Shown: positions 13,437-21,376, counted from the first letter of the stretch. The stretch is 35,674 nt of DNA from an uncultured Clostridia bacterium (GCA_947164825.1 CAMUYE010000014.1:1-35674); one strand, 5' to 3'. The notes: generated by a model from the sequence alone, not told the origin. Numbers and translations are program-made.

Positions 13437-14267
13437 ATGAATTACGATTTGAAAACCGCAGCGCGGGAGATCCGCTGCGACGTGATCCGCTCCATCGCCC
13501 ATCTGGGCGTCGGCCACATCGGGGGCTGTCTGTCCGTGGTGGAGCTGCTGGCGGTGCTCTACTTCGAGGCCATGGAGAACATCGACCCGAAGGACCCGAA
13601 GAAGCCGGGCCGGGACCGCTTCGTCTGCTCCAAGGGCCACGCGGGGCCCACGGTCTACGCCGCCCTGGCGAACCGGGGCTATTTCGACAAGGAGCTGCTG
13701 CTGACCCTGAATCAGGGCGGCACAAATCTGCCCAGCCACTGCGATATGAACCGTACCCCCGGCGTCGACATGACCACCGGCAGCCTGGGCCAGGGCTTCT
13801 CCTGCGCGGTCGGCGCGGCCCTGGGCGCGAAGCTGGCGAAGGACGGAGCCCGGGTCTATACCCTGATCGGCGACGGCGAGTGCCAGGAGGGCCAGATCTG
13901 GGAGGCCGCCATGTTCGCCGCGGCCAAGAAGCTGGACAACCTGATCGGTTTCGTGGACTATAACAAGCTGCAGATCGACGGCCCCGTGGCCGCCGTCAAC
14001 GACGTGGCCCCCCTGGGAGACAAGTGGGCCGCCTTCGGCTGGAAGGTGATCGAGGTCGCCGACGGCAACGACGTTTCCGCTGTCTCCGCCGCCGTGAAGC
14101 AGGCCAAGGACAATCTGGGAAGCGGGAAGCCGACGATGGTGATCCTGCACACGGTCAAGGGCTGCGGCATGCAGTGGGCCGTGGACCTGGGCGCGGGCAA
14201 CCACAACGTCGCCGTCCCGATGGAAGCGGCCGAGACCGCCCTTCGGGCCCTGAGAGAGGAGGCTTGA
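13437..14267 (+). CDS. Transketolase, N-terminal (TPP-binding) subunit
   Basis: The pyrophosphate-binding half of a split transketolase, 276 residues. The thiamine diphosphate motif begins GDGE (145-148) and ends at Asn176 (DYNKLQIDG). Other landmarks are GHIGGCLS (26-33), SKGHAGP (65-71) and TGSLGQG (114-120). With the next gene it would transfer C2 ketol units. In the proposed sulfo-transketolase pathway it acts on 6-deoxy-6-sulfofructose and 4-deoxy-4-sulfoerythrulose with glyceraldehyde 3-phosphate as acceptor (SqwGH-like, from memory). A pentose-phosphate role is the alternative. The GGAGG site lies 13 bases from the ATG, a long spacing, but no closer in-frame start exists. Confidence 0.95.
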   Translation: MNYDLKTAAREIRCDVIRSIAHLGVGHIGGCLSVVELLAVLYFEAMENIDPKDPKKPGRDRFVCSKGHAGPTVYAALANRGYFDKELLLTLNQGGTNLPSHCDMNRTPGVDMTTGSLGQGFSCAVGAALGAKLAKDGARVYTLIGDGECQEGQIWEAAMFAAAKKLDNLIGFVDYNKLQIDGPVAAVNDVAPLGDKWAAFGWKVIEVADGNDVSAVSAAVKQAKDNLGSGKPTMVILHTVKGCGMQWAVDLGAGNHNVAVPMEAAETALRALREEA

Positions 14268-14269
14268 CC

Positions 14270-15193
14270 ATGCAGATGCGTGCAATTTACGCCCAGGAGC
14301 TTGGAGCCCTCATGGAGCGGGATGGGAAGATCGTCCTGCTGGACGCCGACCTGGGCAAGGCCAGCGGCACCCTGGGTCTGCGGGAGCGCTTTCCGGACCG
14401 GATCTTCGACTGCGGCGTGGCGGAGCAAAACATGGCCTCTATCGCCGCGGGCCTGGCCAGCTACGGCTTCAAGCCCTGGATCGAGAGCTTTACCCCCTTT
14501 GCCACCCGGCGGATCTGCGACCAGATCGCCATCTCCATCTGCTACGCGGGGATGAACGTGAAGATCGTGGGCACAGACCCCGGCATCACCGCCGAGCTCA
14601 ACGGCGGCACCCACATGAGCGTGGAGGATGTCGGCGTGCTCCGCTCCATCCCCGGCATGGTCATCTTCGAGCCCGTGGACGAGACCCAGCTCCGGGCCGC
14701 CATGCCCGTCCTGGACGCCTGGGAGGGACCTGTCTATCTCCGTCTTGTGCGGAGTGAGCAGCCCGCCGTCTTCCCGGCGGATTACAAATTCGATCTTTTC
14801 CGGGCCGATCGGCTCCGGGCAGGAAGGGATCTGACCGTCTGTGTCTCGGGCTTTTTGACTGCAGACTGCCTGGAGGCCGCGGAGGAGCTGGAAGCCGAGG
14901 GGATCTCCTGCGAGGTCCTCAACGTCCACACCGTCAAGCCCATCGACCGGGAGACGATCCTCGCCTCCGCCCGGAAGACCGGGGCCGTGCTGACCGTGGA
15001 GAACCACAATATTGTGGGCGGCCTCCACGCCGCCGTCCTGGAGGCCCTGGCCCCGGAGCGAGTGCCCGTCTGGGCTGTGGGCATTGAGGACCGCTTCGGC
15101 GAGGTGGGGAAGCTGCCCTATCTGCGGCGGGCCCTCGGCCTGACGAAGGAGCACATCCTCGAGGCCGCGCGGGAAGCGGTCAGGGCGAAGTAA
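14270..15193 (+). CDS. Transketolase, C-terminal (pyrimidine-binding) subunit
   Basis: The partner half of the split transketolase, 307 residues, starting 2 bases after the previous stop codon with GAGAGGAGG in front, so probably translationally coupled. The catalytic Glu that activates thiamine diphosphate is Glu52 in CGVAEQNMASIAAGLA. The motif GGTHMSVEDVGVLRSIPGM (about 111-129) matches the family's substrate-site loop. The C-terminal domain (VCVSGFLTADCLEAAEELE, then HTVKPID) is the usual transketolase C-domain. The two chains must assemble to form an active site. The 176-base gap to the next gene is mostly filled by a hairpin-chain element. Confidence 0.95.
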   Translation: MQMRAIYAQELGALMERDGKIVLLDADLGKASGTLGLRERFPDRIFDCGVAEQNMASIAAGLASYGFKPWIESFTPFATRRICDQIAISICYAGMNVKIVGTDPGITAELNGGTHMSVEDVGVLRSIPGMVIFEPVDETQLRAAMPVLDAWEGPVYLRLVRSEQPAVFPADYKFDLFRADRLRAGRDLTVCVSGFLTADCLEAAEELEAEGISCEVLNVHTVKPIDRETILASARKTGAVLTVENHNIVGGLHAAVLEALAPERVPVWAVGIEDRFGEVGKLPYLRRALGLTKEHILEAAREAVRAK

Positions 15194-15205
15194 AAAACAC
15201 ACGCT

Positions 15206-15341
15206 CCGTAGGGATCGATCATGCCCCGCCCGAAAGGCGGGGACGATCGATCCGATCCGCCGCACAGGCGGATACCGATGATTGCCCTGGCGAGCAATCG
15301 GATCGCTTGTCCCGCTTTGCGGGCATAAGCGATCCCTACGG
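15206..15341. repeat. Hairpin-chain element, copy 2 (136 bp)
   Basis: The element is bounded by CCGTAGGGATCG (15206-15217) and its exact inverse CGATCCCTACGG (15330-15341). Inner hairpins are GATCGATC..CCCCGCC/GGCGGGG..GATCGATC, ATCCGCC/GGCGGAT, a CCGAT..TTGC/GCAA..TCGG stem and CCCGC/GCGGG. Size and outer GTAGGGA ends match the element at 11299-11435, but the stems differ. It sits inside the operon between transketolase and the RpiB-like gene. Confidence 0.75.
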
Positions 15342-15369
15342 TGTAAAACGAAAAAAGGAGAAAACAACT

Positions 15370-15846
15370 ATGAAACTTGCGATTGGAAGCGACAAGTCCG
15401 GTTTCCCCGTCAAGGAAGCCGTCAAGAGCTGGCTGGGGGAGAACGGGATCGAATTTGACGACCTGGGGACCGTGGATCTGAACGAGGTCCATCCCTATTA
15501 TCAGGTGGCGTCGGAGGTGGCACCTCTGGTGCAGAACGGGAGCTACGAAAAGGCCGTCCTGATCTGTGGCACCGGCGCTGGCATGTCCGTGGTGGCCAAC
15601 AAGTTCAAGGGCGTCCACGCCGTGGCCTGCGAGGGCGTCTACTCCGCCAAAATGGCCCGGGCCATCAACAACGCCAACGTCCTGTGCATGGGCGGCTGGA
15701 TCGTGGGGCCGGAAATGGCCATCGAGATGGTCCGCGCCTTCCTGAACACCGCCTGGTGTCAGGACCTGGAGGACTGGCGGGCTGTGAACATGCATAAGTT
15801 CGCCGCCAAGGTGGCGGAGATCGAGGATGGGATCTATGGTGCTTGA
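15370..15846 (+). CDS. RpiB/LacAB-family sugar isomerase (SqwI-like candidate)
   Basis: A 158-residue isomerase of the RpiB/LacAB fold. The catalytic Cys66 sits in LICGTGAGMSVVANK, and AKMARAINNANVLCMGG (93-109) is a typical RpiB block. Two usual residues are changed. The family GSDHAG motif is GSDKSG (Lys9 for His), and the His after the ALC strand is Glu88 (ACEGVYSAKMA). Both positions lie at the phosphate/ring-opening site of RpiB, so the substrate is probably not ribose 5-phosphate. In the proposed pathway it would convert 4-deoxy-4-sulfoerythrose to 4-deoxy-4-sulfoerythrulose. Start at 15370 follows AAAAGGAGA. The next gene overlaps its end by 11 bases. Confidence 0.9.
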   Translation: MKLAIGSDKSGFPVKEAVKSWLGENGIEFDDLGTVDLNEVHPYYQVASEVAPLVQNGSYEKAVLICGTGAGMSVVANKFKGVHAVACEGVYSAKMARAINNANVLCMGGWIVGPEMAIEMVRAFLNTAWCQDLEDWRAVNMHKFAAKVAEIEDGIYGA

Positions 15847-16933
15847 GTTCATCTACACCCAGCCCGTGAAGATTTTCTTCGGGGCCGGGAAATTCGAGGG
15901 CCTGGGGCAGATTCTGGAGGAGCTGGGCCTGCGCCGCTGCGTGGCGGTCTGCGATCCCTTCCTGCGGGAAAAGCTGGAGGCCCTTCGGGAGAAGCTGCCC
16001 GGGATCTGCGCGGTTTACAGCAATATCCAGCCCAATCCCCAGCTGGCCGGGGCCGCCGCTGTGGCGGCGCTGATCCGGGAGCGGGAGGCCGACGGCGTCA
16101 TCGGCGTGGGCGGCGGCTCCACCCTGGATACGGCGAAGTTCGCCGCGGCCATCGCCCATGACGGCGGGACGGCGGAGGAATACTTCCGGGGCCTGCGTCC
16201 CTTCCCCGCTGCCCATATCCCCGTTGTGACCGTTCCCAGCACCGCCGGGACCGGCAGCGAGGTCACCCAGGTCTCCGTTATGAGCTTCGGGAAAGAGAAA
16301 AAGACCATCAACCACCCGGCCTTCATGCCCGCCGCCGCCGTGGTGGACCCCCTGCTGACCCGTTCCGTGCCGCCCCGCACCACCATGATTACCGGCCTGG
16401 ACGCCCTGGCCCACGCCCTGGAGGGCTATTGGAGCCGGAATCACCAGCCCATCTCCGACCAAATGGCCAAGGAGGCCGTGCGCCTGGTGCTGGAGCATCT
16501 GGAAAACGCCTGGCGGGACGGCTCCGATCTCCAGGCCCGGACGGGCATGTCCCTGGCGGCCCTGCTGGGCGGCCTGGCTTTCGCCCTGCCCAAGACCGCG
16601 GGCTCCCACGCCTGCTCCTACCCCCTCTCCGAGGACTACGGCCTGCCCCATGGGGAGGCCTGCGCCTTCACCCTGGACAGCTTCGTGCGCCTCAACGCCG
16701 ACGAGCGGCTGGAGACCCTCTGCAGGCAGGCCGGGCTTTCCGACGCCGAGGAGCTGGCCCGGCGGATCGCCGCCCTGAAAGCGCTGGGCGGCCTGCGGAC
16801 CCGGCTCTCCGAGCTGGGGGCCGTGGACCTGGACAAGCTGGCCCACGACTGCGCCGTCCATCCTCTGATGAAAAACAACCCCGTCCCCATGGACGAAGCC
16901 GCCCTGCGGCGGATGTTTGAGAAGCTGGCATGA
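15836..16933 (+). CDS. Iron-type alcohol dehydrogenase, probable sulfoacetaldehyde reductase
   Basis: A 365-residue NAD(P)-dependent group III (iron-type) alcohol dehydrogenase. The cofactor motif is VGGGSTLDTAK (91-101), followed by PSTAGTGSEVT (134-144). The four metal ligands are Asp189, His193, His258 and His272. Proposed role: reduction of sulfoacetaldehyde to isethionate, which regenerates NAD+ in fermentation. SarD of Bilophila, a sulfoacetaldehyde reductase, is of this enzyme class. The substrate here is inferred from context. The start at 15836 overlaps the previous gene, with GAGG 9 bases upstream. A second in-frame ATG at 15827 is possible. Its stop overlaps the next start (ATGA), so the operon is tightly coupled. 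Confidence 0.92.
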   Translation: MVLEFIYTQPVKIFFGAGKFEGLGQILEELGLRRCVAVCDPFLREKLEALREKLPGICAVYSNIQPNPQLAGAAAVAALIREREADGVIGVGGGSTLDTAKFAAAIAHDGGTAEEYFRGLRPFPAAHIPVVTVPSTAGTGSEVTQVSVMSFGKEKKTINHPAFMPAAAVVDPLLTRSVPPRTTMITGLDALAHALEGYWSRNHQPISDQMAKEAVRLVLEHLENAWRDGSDLQARTGMSLAALLGGLAFALPKTAGSHACSYPLSEDYGLPHGEACAFTLDSFVRLNADERLETLCRQAGLSDAEELARRIAALKALGGLRTRLSELGAVDLDKLAHDCAVHPLMKNNPVPMDEAALRRMFEKLA

Positions 16934-17835
16934 AGCACGGGAAAAGCGTGTGGATGATGCTGGCCATGGTGCTGGCCTGGTCCGTCTACTACACGGTCTC
17001 CAAGCTGATGGTGGACGCTACGGGCTCCGCCTACGCAGCAGGCTTCCTGCTGCGCTCCTTCGCCCTGGTCTTTCTGACGATCCAGCTTGCGGCGGACGGG
17101 ACCTTTTCCCAGCTCTTCCGGCAGGGAAGGGCGGCCCTTCTGCTGGTCCTGATCGGCTGCTTCGGCTTTCTGCTGGATCTCTTCGCCAATCTGGGCTACG
17201 CCGGAGGCTCCCTGAGCACCGGCACGGCGCTTTTGAAGACCGACGTGCTCATGGTGAACCTGGTGACGGTGATTGTGCTCCATAAGAAGCTCTACGTTAC
17301 GGACTGGCTGGGCACGGGGATCATGCTGCTGGGCGTTCTGCTGGTGCTGGGCGTGGACTTCCGGGAGCTGCGCTTTGCCCCCACGGATCTCTTCTTCCTG
17401 GCCTCCGCCGCCTGCGTGACGGCCAACGCCTTCCTCATCAAGCGGGCCCAGGGGAAGTACCGGGCGGAGACCGATACGATCTCCTACTACAACAACTTCG
17501 TGGTGCTGGTCCTCTTTGCGGTCTTCAGCTTCGCCCGGGGAGACCTGCGGGGCCTGGACACGGGAAAGCTGCCCGGCTTCTGGTGGCTGGCGGCCTTGGG
17601 GGGCCTGGCCCAGACCGGGATCTACTTCTTCTATTACCGCAACCTGAAGACCCATGAGGTCTGGGTGGTGAAGCTCTGGCTCCTGCTGATGCCCGTGGTG
17701 AGCTGCTTCATCGGGGTCGTCTTCCTGAAGGAAATGCTGACCGCCGCGAAGCTCCTGGGCATTGCCGTGGTGCTCCTTGGCGCGGGAGTGATCCTGCTTC
17801 GGGAGAAGCTCCACAGGAAAATTGAGAATGATTGA
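16930..17835 (+). CDS. EamA/DMT-family transporter, possible sulfonate exporter
   Basis: A 301-residue membrane protein of the drug/metabolite transporter superfamily with about ten membrane segments and two EamA repeats. It begins MKHGKSVWMMLAMVLAWSVY. The repeat-type segment GTALLKTDVLMVNLVTVIVL is in the first half, and KLWLLLMPVVSCFIGVVFLK in the second. The start codon overlaps the dehydrogenase stop (ATGA). Exporters of this superfamily often remove metabolic end products. Here export of isethionate or a related sulfonate is inferred only from operon position. Uptake of another compound cannot be excluded. Confidence 0.88.
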   Translation: MKHGKSVWMMLAMVLAWSVYYTVSKLMVDATGSAYAAGFLLRSFALVFLTIQLAADGTFSQLFRQGRAALLLVLIGCFGFLLDLFANLGYAGGSLSTGTALLKTDVLMVNLVTVIVLHKKLYVTDWLGTGIMLLGVLLVLGVDFRELRFAPTDLFFLASAACVTANAFLIKRAQGKYRAETDTISYYNNFVVLVLFAVFSFARGDLRGLDTGKLPGFWWLAALGGLAQTGIYFFYYRNLKTHEVWVVKLWLLLMPVVSCFIGVVFLKEMLTAAKLLGIAVVLLGAGVILLREKLHRKIEND

Positions 17836-17846
17836 TGGAGGCCGTC

Positions 17847-18515
17847 ATGGAGATTCTTGAAAGATTGCGAGCCGCAAATCCCGACTTGCGCCTGTATTCC
17901 GTTTTCGACCCGGAGTTCGCGCCTTATGGGCGTATGATAAAGCTTCCCGCGGAGGATGCCTTGGCCGACGCCATGGACAAAACGCCCATTCCGGAAAGCG
18001 GCAACTGCTATGTGGCCTCCCTGCCGGAGCTGGAAGCTCTGGAGGCCGTCCGGGCCGCGGAGCGGACGGTCTACGGCGGCATGGAGCTCCAGGCGGGGTA
18101 CTGCAACGGCCGGGGCTTCACCCTCAACGCCGAGGAATACCACAAGTGCAGCGAGGTCAACTTCTCCACCACGGGCCTGGTCTTACTGCTGGCCCTGCCC
18201 GGCGATCTGCGGGACCGGAGGCTGGACGCGGCGGACGCGGTCGGCTTTTATCTGCCGCCCCGGGTGGCCGTAGAGATCCATCCTTTGGTCCTCCACTTCG
18301 CTCCCTGCCGGGTGCAGGAGTCCGGCTTCAACTGCCTGGTGCTTCTGACGAAGGGAACCAACGCGCCTCTGCCCGCCGTGAACACGGGGGCGGAGGGGGA
18401 GGAGGCCCTGCTCTGGATGCGGAACAAGTGGCTGATCTGCCACCCGGACTCTCCCCAGGCCGCCAAGGGCGCCTTTGTGGGGATTCGGGGCGAGAACCGG
18501 GTGCTGAAGCTGTGA
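17847..18515 (+). CDS. DUF4867 family protein (cupin-like), candidate sugar isomerase
   Basis: A 222-residue protein of the DUF4867 family. It starts MEILERLRAANPDLRLYSVF. The conserved core runs through YCNGRGFTLNAEEYHKCSEVN, a long beta-rich cupin-like part (VEIHPLVLHFAPCRVQ) and a C-terminal RNKWLICHPD block. His and Glu residues in EYHKCSEVN and in VEIHPLVLHF could form a metal site. Cupin-type isomerases such as KduI act on sugar acids, so an aldose-ketose isomerase role is possible. That makes it a second candidate for the sulfoquinovose isomerase. The start at 17847 has GGAGG 5 bases upstream; an ATG at 17835 that overlaps the previous stop is the alternative. Confidence 0.8.
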   Translation: MEILERLRAANPDLRLYSVFDPEFAPYGRMIKLPAEDALADAMDKTPIPESGNCYVASLPELEALEAVRAAERTVYGGMELQAGYCNGRGFTLNAEEYHKCSEVNFSTTGLVLLLALPGDLRDRRLDAADAVGFYLPPRVAVEIHPLVLHFAPCRVQESGFNCLVLLTKGTNAPLPAVNTGAEGEEALLWMRNKWLICHPDSPQAAKGAFVGIRGENRVLKL

Positions 18516-19069
18516 AGGAGCCGACGTCCTATCGGGTGATCCGCTCCGCCCGGAAGACCATTTGCCTCCAGTGGAAGGAGGGCGAACTCCTGGTCCGGGC
18601 GCCTATGGCCGCCTCGGAGGCCCGGATCCGGGCCGTGGTGGAGCAGCACGCGGGCTGGATCGAAAAGCAGTGGGAGCGCTTCGAGCGCGCCCGGAAAAAC
18701 CAGCCCAGCGTGGAGAAGCTGACGCAGGAGGAGCTTCATGCCCTGGCGGAGCAGGCTCGAAAGACCATCCCGGCCCGGGTCGCCCACTACGCGCCTCTGG
18801 TGGGCGTGACGTACGGGCGGATCACCATCCGCAGCCAGCGCACCCGCTGGGGGAGCTGCAGCGCCGCCGGGAACCTGAATTTCAACTGTCTGCTGATGCT
18901 GGCCCCGCCGGAGGTCCTGGACAGCGTGGTGGTCCACGAGCTCTGTCATCGGCTGCAGCCGAACCACTCCAAGCGTTTCTACGCGGAGGTCCTGCGGGTC
19001 TGTCCCGCCTATCGGAGCTGTCAAACGTGGCTGAGGCAAAACGGCGCAGCCCTGCTGGGGCGGCTGTGA
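18512..19069 (+). CDS. YgjP-type (DUF45) zinc metallohydrolase
   Basis: A 185-residue protein of the YgjP/SprT-like metallopeptidase group. The zinc motif is HELCH (142-146) followed by His152 in NHSKRFY. The upstream block RTRWGSCSAAGNLNFN (111-126) is the family signature. The start is a GTG whose last two bases overlap the previous stop (GTGA), a typical coupled start; the longer open frame upstream lies over DUF4867 and is not credible. The target of these proteins is unknown. Operon membership does not show that it belongs to the sugar pathway. A strong terminator follows. Confidence 0.9.
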   Translation: MKEPTSYRVIRSARKTICLQWKEGELLVRAPMAASEARIRAVVEQHAGWIEKQWERFERARKNQPSVEKLTQEELHALAEQARKTIPARVAHYAPLVGVTYGRITIRSQRTRWGSCSAAGNLNFNCLLMLAPPEVLDSVVVHELCHRLQPNHSKRFYAEVLRVCPAYRSCQTWLRQNGAALLGRL

Positions 19070-19075
19070 TCCAAT

Positions 19076-19119
19076 GAAAAACAGCGTCCCGATCGAAACG
19101 ATCGGGGCGCTGTTTTTCG
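19076..19119. terminator. Bidirectional terminator between convergent operons
   Basis: A long stem (AAAAACAGCG..CCCGATCG with CGATCGGG..CGCTGTTTTT, one internal mismatch) around an AAA loop has A and T runs on its two sides. It serves both the sulfosugar operon and possibly the convergent peptidase gene. Confidence 0.85.
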
Positions 19120-19178
19120 GGTCCGGCAAAGGCCGGGAATGGTTGCTGCTCGGTTGGTGATTCGATTGGAGATCAGGA

Positions 19179-21308
19179 TCACTGGTTGCCGTAGGCGGTA
19201 TAGAGGAAGGTCACGATCTGGGCGCGGGTGCAGGTCTGGCCGACGCCGAAGGTGGTGGCGTCAATGCCGCTGGTAATACCGTTTTCCACAGCCCAAAGAA
19301 CGGCCTTGTAATAATACTTGGTGGGGTCAACGTCATTGAAGGGGCAGTAGGTAGTCTTGGGCTTCGGCGCGCCGGCGGCATTCCAGAGGAAGGTCACCAC
19401 CTGCTCGCGCTTACAGCCATTATTAATGCCAAAGGAGGTAGCCGTCTTGCCGGAGGTGATCCGCGGGTTGTGGTAATAGGCCCAGAGAACGGCGTTTGTG
19501 TACCACTTCCCGGGCTTAACGTCGTCGGTGAAGGGGTTCACAGTGCTGCCCGGTGCGGGATCATAGTTGGCGTGCCAGAGGAAGGTCACGATCTGACTGC
19601 GGGTGCAGGTGTCATGGGGGGAGAAGTGAGTGTCGTCGGTGCCGGAGGTGATCCGCGGAGTGTGGTAATAGGCCCAGAGCACCGCTTCCGCATACCACTT
19701 GTTCTTCGCCACGTCCACGAAGGGATTGTGGCGGCTGGTCATGGCCTTGATCCGGAAGTCGATGCCTTGGCTTCCGACATCCTCCCAGTAGGTACTGCCG
19801 TCATAGCAACAGAAAGTGGTGTTCGAACGCGCCTTGTGCGTGCACTTTGCGATGCCGGCAAAATTGCCGGTATAGTCAATGGGCACATGCAGTCCGTCGC
19901 TGCAATACAAGTAGACGACGACGCTGTAGCGCTGGCCCGCGCTCAGGTAAACGGGGGTGTCGAGATTGACGGAATAATAGCCCGGGTAGGTAAAGACGCC
20001 GGCCTTCGTGGCGGCAAGGGTACCGGAGGTGGGGTCGGTGGTGTTGGAGTCGAGGAAGACTTTCACGACGTAGTTCGTATTTTCGTCAAGGGTACAGAAG
20101 GCTACTTTCTCCAGATCCTCCACGCCGTTTGCGACGAAGCTCGTACTGGTGGTAAACCGTTTCTCTCCAAGGTTCAAGTAATAACCGCTTGCGGTGCCGT
20201 CGTACTGATAGATGTTCTGATAGGGGTCTTTCGCGGCGGCCTTAAAGAAGCAACACGCGGCGTCGCTGCCGGAAGTGTCCTCATAGGAGATGTAGTAATA
20301 TCCGTTTTTGCCGCTGTAGGTGCCCCAGCTGTTCTTGATGATCCATGCGCCGTTTTTCGAGGGACGGCAGCTGGACTTGAAGTTGTTCCTGGAGTAGTTG
20401 TCGTCCCAGCCGACGACGGTCACGTCGTGGTTACCATCGGTGTAGCGATTGCAGTAATACGCACCGGTGCTTTCGTTGTAGTAGGAGCTGTTGAAGTCGT
20501 GGAAGTAGGTGAAGACGCCGGCGCCGTAGTCCATGATCGCCTGCTTGACGGCGGCCACGTTCGCCTTCGGGATCCAGATCGCGTCGGTCACCTGAGTGGT
20601 GTTGTAGTTGTAGGCGTAGCTGCTCGACAGACCGCTGGAGCTCATGTTGCCGTAGGCCAGGGCGCTGGTGCTTTCGCTTGCGGGGCCCTCCCCGCGCATC
20701 ATGGTGTAGGTGGCGAGATAGCAGTTGCCGCCGACGTCGCGGTAATCGTTCCCGCTGTAGAGGATCGTGCTGTCGCCCGAGAGCATGCCCAGCTTGTCGT
20801 AGGCGTAGGTGTAGGAGAACCAGGACAGGTGGGATTCGGAGAGGTTGATGGACGTGGTAGCGGCCTTCCCGGTCTCGGCGTCCTTGACCTTATACTTGAT
20901 CATGTAGCTCTCGATGGAGGCAATCGCTGCGTGGGCCCAGCAGGTACCGTAGGGGTTCTGGTCCCGGATGGGCGTTATGTAGCCATAGTCTGTGCTGTTG
21001 TAATAGCTGGGAAGGCTGGCCTGGATCGCGTTGCCGGAGGCTTGTCCCGCCAGATAGGCGTCGGTTACGGAGGTGCTGCCGGGATTCTTGATCGACAGAT
21101 GGCCTGTCAACTGGTTGCCGGTCTCCGGATCCACGGAAGCCGGTTCGTTTGCGATGACGACAGGGGCTTCCACCCGGAGCTCGCGGGAAGCTGTTTCCTT
21201 GCCGTCGATGTCTGCGGCCTGGGCTGAGCGGCTTGCCGCGGGCAGCATGGTGAGGACCAGCGCCAGCGCCAGCACTGCGGCCAGAAGGGACTTGATGCGA
21301 TTTCTCAT
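19179..21308 (-). CDS. Secreted papain-family cysteine peptidase with SLH repeats
   Basis: A 709-residue extracellular protease. The signal peptide (MRNRIKSLLAAVLALALVLT, cleavage near AQAA at 29-32) precedes a C1 peptidase domain at about 100-350. The active site is complete: Gln117, Cys123 in YGTCWAHA, His294 in DGNHDVTVVGWDD and Asn326 in KNSWG. A beta-rich middle region (about 360-520) resembles the lectin-like domain often paired with this subfamily. Three S-layer-homology repeats (about 528-573, 591-640, 655-703) should anchor it to cell-wall polymers. The start at 21308 follows AGAAAGGAAG; the frame is open 17 codons further, but that stretch holds no signal or site. It may feed peptide fermentation or act on host proteins. 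Confidence 0.93.
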   Translation of the reverse strand: MRNRIKSLLAAVLALALVLTMLPAASRSAQAADIDGKETASRELRVEAPVVIANEPASVDPETGNQLTGHLSIKNPGSTSVTDAYLAGQASGNAIQASLPSYYNSTDYGYITPIRDQNPYGTCWAHAAIASIESYMIKYKVKDAETGKAATTSINLSESHLSWFSYTYAYDKLGMLSGDSTILYSGNDYRDVGGNCYLATYTMMRGEGPASESTSALAYGNMSSSGLSSSYAYNYNTTQVTDAIWIPKANVAAVKQAIMDYGAGVFTYFHDFNSSYYNESTGAYYCNRYTDGNHDVTVVGWDDNYSRNNFKSSCRPSKNGAWIIKNSWGTYSGKNGYYYISYEDTSGSDAACCFFKAAAKDPYQNIYQYDGTASGYYLNLGEKRFTTSTSFVANGVEDLEKVAFCTLDENTNYVVKVFLDSNTTDPTSGTLAATKAGVFTYPGYYSVNLDTPVYLSAGQRYSVVVYLYCSDGLHVPIDYTGNFAGIAKCTHKARSNTTFCCYDGSTYWEDVGSQGIDFRIKAMTSRHNPFVDVAKNKWYAEAVLWAYYHTPRITSGTDDTHFSPHDTCTRSQIVTFLWHANYDPAPGSTVNPFTDDVKPGKWYTNAVLWAYYHNPRITSGKTATSFGINNGCKREQVVTFLWNAAGAPKPKTTYCPFNDVDPTKYYYKAVLWAVENGITSGIDATTFGVGQTCTRAQIVTFLYTAYGNQ

Positions 21309-21376
21309 GTGGTTCTTCCTTTCTGCGTTGTAAAACGTCTGATAAAGATAGCGGAACACTGATTCCGAACATAATT

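Noticed and set aside
13437..15193. Apiose-type pathway (apulose-4-phosphate transketolase subunits) as the meaning of the split transketolase
   Set aside because: That route needs a sugar kinase, and no kinase gene is present in the cluster; the GH31, iron-type dehydrogenase and exporter fit the sulfosugar route better. It is kept as a weaker alternative.
19470..21227. A 585-codon plus-strand frame over the SLH protease
   Set aside because: Val/Gly/Ala-rich composition typical of an antisense shadow; the protease on the minus strand has a signal peptide, catalytic residues and a promoter.
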